From Phoronis australis (lineage: Eukaryota; Phoronida; Phoronidae), in NCBI GenBank assembly GCA_002633005.1, contig NMRA01000544.1, positions 106,479-170,478 of the forward strand: a stretch of DNA of 64,000 nucleotides. Direction: 5' to 3'. The position numbers and the translations under genes were made by a program. Positions 35,301 to 44,000 of this stretch are shown here, in pieces. Position 1 is the stretch's first letter. Each line of letters opens with the position of its first letter. The notes beneath the pieces were generated by a model, which was not told where the DNA came from, ran no database searches, and saw only the letters and a list, made by a program, of their open reading frames with translations.

Positions 35301-36017
35301 GATGAATTTTTGATAGCCCCAAAAGCGGAACATTTTAAAAACACATCCTAACAACGTTTTGGAAAACATTGCTTAAAGCATGATGGTTCCATACGAATCC
35401 GATCACCCATCTCGGAGAAACGATGTACCGTCATCCAAAAATATGGAACTGAAATTGCTTTCCGCAAAGTTGACGAGCATCGACTTTTTGTTGGTAACAC
35501 ACTTTAATATTTCTGTCTGGTTGTACTTTCTTTGTACACCTACACACTTCTGACAACGAGATTAGTGGTCCATTCAGGTACGTGGAAAGAATTAGAATTG
35601 TCTCAATGGCAATTTGTTAATTTCCAACCAAATGAACAAAAAGTAAGTATCCCCCTTTCCTGCTCCCACTTGACTCTTTACTTGTGACAACGCCACCTGT
35701 TGCAAACGGCCGAAGTTTTAGGAATTGTGTTTAATGCAATACCCTTTTCTCAGGTCGACGATACCGTCACTGGTGTTGGGGAGGCGATCAATGCTGGTTG
35801 TTGGGGGGTAGGTGTCGCTCGCTACAGCAACTACATGAACATCAACACATACGAAGAGGAAGCAGCGTTACCACCGGAAGAGCTTCAGCGCCGAATCGAA
35901 GAGTCCCGCGAGAAATTGCGACAATGTGGCGCTCATTATGTCATCGACACAATTGTGGAACTGCCTGAAGTTCTCACGGATATCAACGAAAGGCTGTCTG
36001 CTGGCGAAATACCGTAG
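23109..36017 (+). CDS. phnX: Phosphonoacetaldehyde hydrolase (phosphonatase), five exons, complete
   Basis: Exons 23109-23309, 27156-27280, 30749-30882, 34459-34580 and 35754-36017 join in one frame (intron phases 0, 2, 1, 0) to 281 codons plus stop, close to the 265-275 of bacterial PhnX. All borders are GT-AG. The enzyme is a haloacid dehalogenase-type hydrolase that splits phosphonoacetaldehyde into acetaldehyde and phosphate through a lysine Schiff base. Visible: nucleophile Asp21 in ILDWSGTT; MGLRKDLHI with Lys62, exactly 41 residues after the Asp as in the Bacillus cereus enzyme (Asp12, Lys53, from memory), plus Met58 and His65; GSTTGF with Thr135; Arg171 in GARPKPFMIY; VDDTV with Asp197. 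Gly201 stands where B. cereus has a second metal-side Asp. No targeting peptide is obvious. No 2-aminoethylphosphonate transaminase lies nearby. Confidence 0.93.
23441..23486 (-). ncRNA. Hammerhead-ribozyme-like motif, left arm
   Basis: On the minus strand: stem I ACTT, core CTGAGGA (matches CUGANGA), stem II GGTGTT/GACACC, GAAA, minimal stem III AC/GT with a two-base loop, cleavage triplet GTC, stem I AAGT. One extra T sits between the CUGANGA box and stem II compared with the strict consensus, so activity is uncertain. The motif is the mirror partner of 23871-23916 and differs by one loop base. Confidence 0.6.
23526..23789 (+). pseudogene. GIY-YIG endonuclease domain of a Penelope-like element
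   Basis: From GSSYIGETVRHLKTRTKEH to LNRQLTHHRLSLLV and stop. SSYIGET is the YIG half of the GIY-YIG motif and RTKEH carries the catalytic arginine region; KIREALHISWCKPNLNRQL is the conserved end in which the Glu binds metal. The upstream part of the domain and the polymerase are cut away at the left arm (stop at 23505), so this is a relic, though the remaining frame is open. Confidence 0.8.
23871..23916 (+). ncRNA. Hammerhead-ribozyme-like motif, right arm
   Basis: ACTT 23871-23874, CTGAGGA 23875-23881, stem II GGTGTT 23883-23888 with GACACC 23897-23902, GAAA 23903-23906, C-AT-G, GTC at 23910-23912, AAGT 23913-23916 closing stem I. Hammerhead motifs with very short stem III are known from terminal repeats of Penelope-like elements, which supports the reading. 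The extra T at 23882 is the one departure from the core. Confidence 0.6.
24719..25996 (+). repeat. 129-base direct repeats 1.15 kb apart
   Basis: 24719-24847 and 25868-25996 match at all but about five positions. The 1.02 kb between them holds a C-rich tract with an n (24898), a SINE-like segment and no gene. The ends are not TG...CA, so they do not look like retrotransposon LTRs; a recent 1.15 kb tandem duplication with one unit altered, or an insertion with flank duplication, would both fit. Confidence 0.75.
25556..25626 (+). repeat. tRNA-like SINE head, degenerate
   Basis: TGGTGTAGTGGTAACGC resembles a polymerase III A box; GGTCGTGAGTTCTGG is where the B box should be but departs from GGTTCRANYCC. 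It is not a tRNA gene. Confidence 0.4.
27156..27280 (+). CDS. phnX: Phosphonatase exon 2 (residues 68-109)
   Basis: The acceptor is tttccag|GCC. The exon codes for the cap domain helices, with ITELPSVITKW and VYGREPNQSDVDNMF; the GREP motif and the helix after it are typical of PhnX caps. The donor is CA|gtacgt, leaving two bases that pair with the A of exon 3 to give Gln109. Confidence 0.92.
28694..28832. mobile_element. Small MITE
   Basis: The left end GTTCAGTAACGCTAGGACCT and right end, inverted, GTTCAGTAGACGCTAGGACCT match over about 20 bases. It is 139 bases long, non-coding, in phosphonatase intron 2. Confidence 0.6.
28924..29037. repeat. 57-base tandem duplication
   Basis: 28924-28980 and 28981-29037 are nearly identical (ACTGAATG... 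to GGCAAGTTTT). Recent and perfectly adjacent, in intron 2. Confidence 0.85.
29252..29394. mobile_element. Head-to-tail dimer of a palindromic GC-rich mini-element
   Basis: Two units of about 71 bases, each starting like RTRGGCGRYGCAGCACTGAA, containing a G-run/C-run stem around GGGGGCTAAAGCCCCC or GGGGCTATAGCC, and ending in a GCCGCC(T/C)AT-like inverted end. In intron 2. Confidence 0.65.
30749..30882 (+). CDS. phnX: Phosphonatase exon 3 (residues 109-154)
   Basis: The acceptor is gttttcag|ATAC. LIPGTAETVQRL and VKIGSTTGFF give the second HAD motif with Thr135; its distance of 114 residues from the nucleophile equals that recalled for the B. cereus enzyme. The donor is CAAG|gtcagt, phase 1. 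Confidence 0.92.
31450..32036. repeat. Tandem array of about 140-base units running into the assembly gap
   Basis: It begins with CCGT repeats (31450-31520), then four units sharing TGTATCTCCAAAACC..., a TTCATGAAATTTGG-like part, GGATTCGACTA-like part and CCTAGTGGCAATTTT. Unit ends fall near 31660, 31805 and 31945; the fourth unit is cut by the gap. Translated frames here are not conserved between units. In intron 3. Confidence 0.75.
32037..32438. other. Assembly gap (402 n)
   Basis: The gap follows directly on a tandem array, so unresolved repeat length is the likely cause. It lies in intron 3 of the phosphonatase gene and does not touch an exon. Confidence 0.99.
32439..34458. other. Rest of phosphonatase intron 3
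   Basis: No frame of note. Nothing recognised apart from ordinary AT-rich intron sequence. Confidence 0.5.
34459..34580 (+). CDS. phnX: Phosphonatase exon 4 (residues 154-194)
   Basis: The acceptor is ttctgcag|GTTATG. It contains AGDEVIHGARPKPFMIY; Arg171 is the likely phosphate-contacting arginine. It ends with SVVKV, the strand leading to the metal-binding loop. The donor is AAG|gtacat, phase 0. Confidence 0.92.
35754..36017 (+). CDS. phnX: Phosphonatase exon 5 (residues 195-281)
   Basis: The acceptor is tttctcag|GTCGAC. VDDTVTGVGEAINAGCWGVGV carries Asp197 of the last HAD motif and the usual NAG.W.VGV strand. The end has LRQCGAHYVIDTIVELPEVL, typical of the PhnX C-terminus, then stop TAG at 36015. 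It is a single long 3' coding exon. Confidence 0.93.
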   Translation, partial: VDDTVTGVGEAINAGCWGVGVARYSNYMNINTYEEEAALPPEELQRRIEESREKLRQCGAHYVIDTIVELPEVLTDINERLSAGEIP

Positions 36018-39000
36018 AATGTTTTCTTCTGCCATGCAAAAGATTAGACGTCTCCGAACTGGCATATTACCAATATAAGCCTACCATAGGCGGCGCTGGC
36101 AAATCAGTACAGCTTTACGTATCGTCATCGTTGACCATGTTTCTTAGCTTTTATCAGGAAACTGAAGGTGGCGTGCAATATACTCCTGATTAAGCACTGT
36201 TATTCACAATTAAATTTCCTTATATACGTTGCTTCTATGGTAGGGTGAATAGGACTTTTCATTTTTTTTACATTTTTCTACGATTTCATATTTGCTTGGC
36301 CACGCAAGTAAGCCTACAATCATCAGCTGTTGTTAGTTATTGAAATTTACTGAGCGCTGCTTCGGCGGTGAAAACTGGGCCACTTCAAAAACAACACCTA
36401 TGAGCTCCATTCGGACCACAATATCAGCATAGTAAGTAAGAAGTGTTAACTTGTTTCGTTTCAGGAGTCGTTTTTGTGACTGTCGCAATAGTAAATCAAA
36501 ACATCCGACACTCGCCGCTCTGTGGAACTGAATGCCTTGATTAAGCAATAGCTATATTACACGAACAGCGCTCAATACACCTTTAAACGTACAGAGAATA
36601 TTTTAGATGGTTTTAATGTAGTTTCGCATTATTAGGTCATTACCGCGTATATTACGTGGTATGGTGAGTCTACCAATAAATAATGCATTGATTTTCTATA
36701 TAGACTGATTAGTTGAGTGACGGGTATGGCAAAACGCACAAAATTTTAATTTCTGAAGTCCTAGTCACATTACACTCCTTCTCAAAACGTCCAATCTCGC
36801 CTTAACATTTTGATGAAACGCGCGGAAAGTCAACTTTGGCCAAAAATGTTTCAAATGGGAAACCTTCCATTTTCTTATCATACGATACTTCGTCTGTTCG
36901 CACTGGTGTGACGGGCCCATACATTTTCAGAAGTCTTGTTGCATCGTGAAATGCGAAATATATCAAAAAGTATAATATTGAAATCCTTCACATACGAATA
37001 AGATATCTAATTAACTAATTAGTCAACTGATTAACTTGTAATGCCAATTAATTCAAACTGCAAGTGTAACATAAAATGAAATGAACCAGAGAGCCAAATG
37101 TTTCATCATAAAATAAAAATTAGTGATACACGAGACATTGGAGCACAGTTTTACGAATGTAATGTTACTAAAGAACGAGGGCAGTGAAATATAACAGTAT
37201 AGCAATTTTCATCACAAAGGGAAAATGTTATTCGGAACACCTGTAGCGTAGTTGTCAACATTCGAGTTTGGAAAAACTGGACAACTTGTTTGAAAAGCGG
37301 GACATCCGGATAAAAAGTGAGACATCTGGGCCTTTGCCAAAACGCAAGGATGAAATGTTCGTCACAACAAGCAAAAGCGTTCCGACAGCTTTTTCGTTGA
37401 ATGGGAGATTACGTGTGCCATATACACCCAATAGCGTCGACAGCTTTTTTTTTGTTTTTTAGCCGAATAAGAAATTCCGGGTGCCGCAAAAACCCATGAA
37501 ACGCACCGAGCAGATAGGGCTAAGTCGCGCGGGAAATCACGATAGCGTATGATGATATCAGAAGATATTTTAGTTTCGCCGTCTGTCAAAAAGCAGGACA
37601 TTTTGATGGTGTAGACGGATGGACGGAAGAAATGCATAGAGTATGAAGATGCACCAGGAGCGGGGCAATTGGCAAGTAGAATGTACACTGTCGGTAACTT
37701 TTCAAAGGTGTTCCACCCAACCATCGGCAAAACCTGCACATAATTTTTGAAACTGGGAGTTGTGCGTAGCTTCGAATTCATTGGCAGAGTGCGAGTACTC
37801 GCAATACTTAAATGGAAGGTTCCGGTTGTAAAAAATGAGAAATGTTGGGACAGTTTTGATGAGAAGCAAATTCGCCGTATTAAAAACTTTTAAAAGAGGT
37901 TCAACCCGAACCAAAGCCGATAGTGGCAAATATCTTTAAGTATGGAAGGAAGTGTAGTTCAAAATTTGTAATAAGTTTCGGTTACAAAAGAGGAAAAATG
38001 TCAATTGGAATAGAACCAGTTGAACTCATTTGGATTTGGCTGTTCGGAAGGGCCTGTGACTTAGCTGTGCCTGAATGCACCCTCCTTCCCCGCTCGCCTT
38101 GTACCAGTTTCACATCCCCCTTATGAGGCCCCAGAGGCGTGCGTGTTTGAGTAAATAACTTAACAACTTATAATAGATAAGAAATGTCAGTTGGCATACA
38201 GCGCAAGTTAGGCTTATCTGGACATTGGTGTTCGGAAGGGTATATGGACATACATGTAGCTTTGCCCGAATGTATAAGCGTAGGAGATGTTTCATCCTGC
38301 CCGGTCGCTTCCAGTTCCTCTCCTCAATCGTCACCAATCCCCCCGCCACTAATTTTATCTTTGCCCCGTCCGCCAACAATCCCTCTTCTCTGTCGCCACC
38401 AATCTCCTCGCCATCAATTTCGCCTCTGCTCCGTCGCCATCAATCATCCTACTCGTATGTCGTTTCCTATATTTTTTCATAGGTTACTCCAATGCTCGAT
38501 TTTTCTTGCTTTGTTCGAATTCTCCGTTTTGCCCCTCCCCCGCCTGTGATTATGATAAGTTATGTCGCATGCAGGTGAGGTTTGTCACGCGACATGTGGT
38601 ATTTAATCGTGAGACGCACATGTGCCTTCACATGCTTTAACTAGATTACGCAGGTGTTACGAACGTGCTACAGGGCATCGCAAACCAGACAGAAAGTAAC
38701 GCGCCCAAATGCACTACTACTCAGTGGGTTGGGGTGAATTTCACAGGCTGTGGATGTTGTGCTGACGAGTTTTGTGCCTCTGTTTACGAAGCATTTGCTG
38801 TTTGGTCACTTGACTCAAATTAGCTGCTTAACACCACCGAATGCCCCCAAACACTGTACCCGTGTTCAAAGTCTGCGCTTTGTCCTGCTCCGTCTCATGG
38901 AGAAGATTTTGTGACAGGCTTGTATAAGTCCGTCTTGTGGTCTTTCCAACGGTATTCACTTGTTTGGTGCAACGTCATTTTGTCGGACGTTTTGGACCCA

Positions 39001-40706
39001 GCAAAATAAAATTAAAATGCTAAAATTAAAAACTATAATAATAAGTACTTTGAAAATTGTCACCTGGTTATGGACCTGGTGACTCGCAATCCCTTCTCAA
39101 CTGCGCGGGCACATACAATGGTGCTATCGTTGTCGGAACACACAAGTTTTTTTGCTGAATTGCCCCCTCCCCCCCCCATTTTGCCTGAATCAGAGGCAAA
39201 TCCAAGACCTGCAAAAGTTTTGAAAACGTGACGTGTATTTCTATTCCTATTTGTGAGCCCAAATCTCATCATACTAGTGGCAGATACGTAATCACTAAAC
39301 ATCCAAATAAATTGCAAAACGCAGAGATTCCTTTTGACGCAAACTGTCATTACACTCAAGAAAAGTAACTTTGAAAAAACAACGATTTGTGATACATAAT
39401 TCCCGGTTATTTAAACGCGATCAAGAAACGTAAGATTGATTTAGATCACTTTAATACCGCTATAAAATTGATTGGTCTTAACTTGTTCCTTCTCGGGATG
39501 AGAAGTATTATTTTGTGAATTTCCAAAGAACTGACAGTTTGCGTTTGTGCAAATGAGACAAAACTCGAAGCGTAAAATGACAGGTCGTGGACAGCAACTT
39601 GTAGAATTTCATCTCAAGTAAGGAACGAACAGTCAGCTCTTTGAAGGCCTGAAAAACCTCCAATTTGACCAAGGAACAATTTGAGATCAATTCCATAACC
39701 GTAAGCTATTAAGAGCTCTAGACCATAGCTGATCTGTATTGTGATGGATGGCGAATTTGTAGCCGCCGCAACGGTAGAAACAGTAAATTGTATTCGCGAG
39801 TCAGTAGAGTCTGCTCACTGTTATGAGTCGAGAGTATTATAATTTGAGCGACATACCATTATAAAACTGGTCTTATCTTTTTTCTTCACTTAGTTAAGGG
39901 AGTGAACTCTGGTTTCGGGAAGAACTGGCATTTCAGTTCTTACTCAGACCAAGTCCAAAACAATTCAGGTCAAGACGTGAAATTTATAAGCCTTCAAATA
40001 ACATCCAATTTGACTGAGGAACAATTTGAGACCAAATTCAAAAGTCACTCTTTTCTATGGCATGAATGCTGTTTATTCTCACATAACTGGAACAAACTAC
40101 ACAATGCTCAAATTCAAGTAAAACAAAAGCCTTTCTTTTTCTATAAACATTTAACAGAAGTTGAGGTAGGGTGTGCTGGTCATGTAGACATGCATCGTAG
40201 ATATAGTTCCCGTCTTCAAGCATGACGGCACACTTTTCATGAATCTCTGAAATACGTAGAGCGTGTGTTAGCGCGAAACAGATATTTTTTCGAAGAATCA
40301 TTTTGAGAAAATGCTTCAAAGACAATTTTATACAAACTCATCGTAATGACGGACATCCACATAGGGAAACATACAATCACAATGAATCATTCAGTGACCG
40401 ATTCAGTTGTATTTAAACTGAACAAAGTTTCTGTTTTATGTTTCATCTGTTTTACTTTTCTTGGTACTAGGGTCCATGCATTTGAGCAGGGGGAGAGGCG
40501 TCCAATAAAAATCGCCCTGGGCATCACTAAACCCATGCACGTTATTGTGTAATTGAATCATGTCATTGTGAAAAAACCGACTGGCACTGAGCCTAGGTTT
40601 ACTTCATCGGGCAATGTAACACCCAAGCTATGTCAAAATGTGTGCCATCGTTTTTCGACCTTTCGCCCAGTGTCTTACCAACTGGTCGCATGACTAGCGC
40701 TGAATG
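36018..40706. other. Intergenic between phosphonatase and the minus-strand gene
   Basis: Holds weak 20-22 base units at 37262-37332 (GGAAAAACTGGACAACT, GAAAAGCGGGACATCC, TAAAAAGTGAGACATCTGG) resembling the foldback units elsewhere but without a visible inverted partner. A C-rich minisatellite lies at 38310-38455. A diverged direct duplication joins 39440-39694 with 39840-40035 (shared CCAATTTGAC and GGAACAATTTGAGA). No gene recognised. Confidence 0.45.
38310..38455. repeat. Degenerate minisatellite
   Basis: About three to four units of roughly 39 bases with the theme CGTCGCCACCAATCTCC, CGCCATCAATTT, TCTTTGCCC. Confidence 0.55.
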
Positions 40707-41047
40707 CTATTTATGTATATAACCTGGACCTGGGACTCGTTCCGCAAAGACGAAAGACTCATGCAAATGAAAGTTAGTGTGATCACATGCTGGTTTGTAA
40801 TACATGGCAAAGTCTTGCCCAGACTTGGATGGATTCATTTCTTTTGCAAGAAAATTCCTTCTCACGGAAGGCAGCCCAGAACTTACTCCGAATGAGCTGA
40901 AGGGCGGGTGCTCAAAGCGAGAGGACGGCAGGTCAGCAAACAGAGCCCAACCAAAGGCGTTCAGTTTGCCTTTGTTGTACAGCAGGAACAGCGGTTTGGT
41001 ATCGCTGCACTTCATGTCCGGTGTCACGTTGTACCATTTATGAACAC
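40707..41047 (-). CDS. Unnamed-family gene, last exon
   Basis: Acceptor ttatttaag|GTGTTC. It reads VHKWYNVTPDMKC, PLFLLYNKGKLNAFGWAL, SSRFEHPPF, and ends HESFVFAERVPGPGYIHK and stop at 40707. The longest coding exon of the gene and the strongest family match. Confidence 0.8.
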
Positions 41048-44000
41048 CTTAAATAAAACGTGAATTCGGTGTTAGCTATCTGGCCCCAACTATGAAAGCG
41101 TATTTATTCTTCAACCTAATCCAGTTCTCATCTTTCGTTTGAATAGCCAATGGTTTCAATAAATAGATCTGAAATTCTGCCGTCGTCCGTGCCGCCGTGG
41201 CAACTGAAACTGATGCCTTGACAAAGCTACTCGGTGGGCTTGTTCTGCAGCAAATAACGACACATCAATTCTTCTCTAGCCCAGAAATCATTTTCAATGT
41301 AAGCAAGAAAAAAGACAAAGCCCGTCTTATATTTAAGTGGCCAAAAGAAAAGACTTAGATTTTTTGACACAAGGGACGGGTGTATTGTCCCTGTAATGAT
41401 TCGTGGCTAATTTGTCACCCAAGTAATGATACAGACGGTGGCACAATACCTCAAAAATTCACTGCCCAATAACGTAAATTGTTGCCTGACACCAAACGTA
41501 AAAGTTACAATATTTCCTGAATGTAATTGTGACCAATTTTGCGCTTTTTACACGAAATTTAAATTTCTGCTCAAGTGTTTCACATAAAGAAGCATGTGCC
41601 TAAACTTTAATTATGCGCGCGCGCAGCTATCCATTGTTATACGTACATGTCTTAAACTGGGTGTTTCTGTTTGTAGTTTCACATGTAGCCGCACGCGCTT
41701 AATTCCAGATATAGGCACAGCTTCACATTTTGTCACATGGGCCTAAGTTTGCCTATGCACGCGGTATTCATGTCCCTCACCCAAAATCACCTTGTCAAAG
41801 ATGTGTGATAGATTCCGAACTTCATGAGCTTTGTTTCACAGGAAAGGTTATTCATTTTTCAAAATGTCAAATAATTATTGGTTTCTGATTGTTCAAAATG
41901 TAAATTAAGTTTTTATCAGTAAATATTTTACCCATTCCGACGAAGCATTTTCCATGAACCCACGGTGCTTTCACTGCCTTCTCTTCCATTGGAATTGTCA
42001 TCAAGGACCCTCCATCTTGAATGATCAGACGATCACCAGTTCCTTGTGCCTCAAATTCTGTCTTGTTTCGTCCCCCGTTACATATCTTGGCTGAAAATGG
42101 TTGATGCCGAATTTTTAATTTTTTCCTATCTCGACCACAACGCTTAAGGCCAACAACTTCAAAAGTTACTGCTACAATCCATGTTCGGGTGTCAAAACGT
42201 TGCTTTTTTTCTTCATTGTCAGTATCAGAATGTAGACCTTGGCCTCATAATACTGTTAACATTACAACTTTACAATGATAAAATTTCAGCTCTTAGCATA
42301 GTCGTTCTTGTAATACATAACACCGGGTTTTTTTTAGTTCAAAAAGTTCATGGTTTTGAAATAATCTAACTTCTGTGGAATCATCTGTCATATTCGTAAA
42401 CAAATGTTCTTCGCATATCCCCAAGGACAGGGCAGTGAGACATAAAATGAATCTCGTTTTGCAATATGACCAGTGTTGAGTATTACACAAATTCTCTCAT
42501 CCTCGGTCTTGAGGTCTGTGTGTCGCCTTGTTTCAATGTAAATTTTGTGCATTGAGCACCTAAAACAGCAAGTATTTTCCTTAGGTAGGGGTCTGAAACG
42601 TACAGGTGTTTTTCACAGTGTAGTTCCGTTTTGACAGTGCAATAGAACAGGACCGTCCCGGATTACAGAGCGACATGCGAACCCACAATGCCGCAAACAT
42701 CCGCCAGGCACATTTTGTGTCCTTGGAATTTCACAAGTTGTCTGTTGTTGTCTGATTTTTTGCAAGTTTTTTCTCGGCGTCATTACTCTATTCGCCCTTC
42801 CAATGCTAACAAAATTTTACTGATGTGCTATGGGCTGCAGCTCTGCCGTGAAAAAGTTTGATAACTGGACAAATACCCATGGATGCGTGATGTGAAGTTC
42901 TTCGCCTTCCTGATATCAATAAGAGACAAGTAAATGCGCTGCAAGTGGGTAAAACAAATTCGTCGGGTTAATTTCAAACGGAAAGGCAGAGTTCTCTTTC
43001 TTGAAGATACCCTTTCAATTCCGGTACTTTTGAACGGCTGAAATCTGGAATATTTCTACGACCCCTAGCCGGTTTCCGACAAGATCTGCAAAAATGTGCC
43101 TCGGTCCTAAAACGAGGTCGAGCGCTTTCTTTTATTTGACATCCGGGTACTTTGAACGAAAAGTTATATTCCGCGACTACCTGTTCAACATCAGCTCATA
43201 ACGGAATTTATATCGAATACTTCGTTTTAGCCAATCAGAGGATAGAAGTATCAGTGGTCGTGTAATAATGAAGATTTAAAACATTTGAATAATTCATATT
43301 TAACATCACACAAAACACTGCGTCATCCCGCTGTTATTTGCGTAAATCAAGGTTGTTTCCGCCTTGTACACACAAATCAATGCATAAAATTGTAGTCTAT
43401 CTATGGTGATCTTTTTGACTAATGGCTTTAATAGCTTAAATGAAACTCTTAAGCAGAAACCAGAAAGTGCAAAGTTAATCGAGGAACCGGTATTTCTACA
43501 CTGGTTGCTAGAATTAATGCATTGTTTAACCACAAAAATCGGAACGTGGTCACACATTTAGAAATAGTCGGTTACCTGGGTCCGTAAAATAAGCGGAAAC
43601 TGTGAACTTGTCACTTTCTTCCACGAAGGATTTCTTGACTTGGCCTGACGGGTAACCGTTAGATTGGTTCTTTCCTACCTAAAATCATAAAGCGTGGGTA
43701 AACACACCTCTAAATTTACGAGTTTACGGTCATAAATTTATGAAAACATTCAATCTTAAGTTAAAGACAAAAGCTGGAATAAAAAACAGATTTAACACCG
43801 TCAATGGAAGTTAATTAAGGCATGGACTTGACGCTTTAAGAGGTGTTGCAGAAATGGTACTTGTACGATAATGGAAGACAGACAAGTCCCTGGGTCATGT
43901 GGATTACCTCGTCAGAGTTTGCTGTGAGCAAATACCATTTCTATAAAGTCGGAAAGATACTGTTGAAACGCGCTCGGCGGAGACGAAAAGCTAAGCGCTC

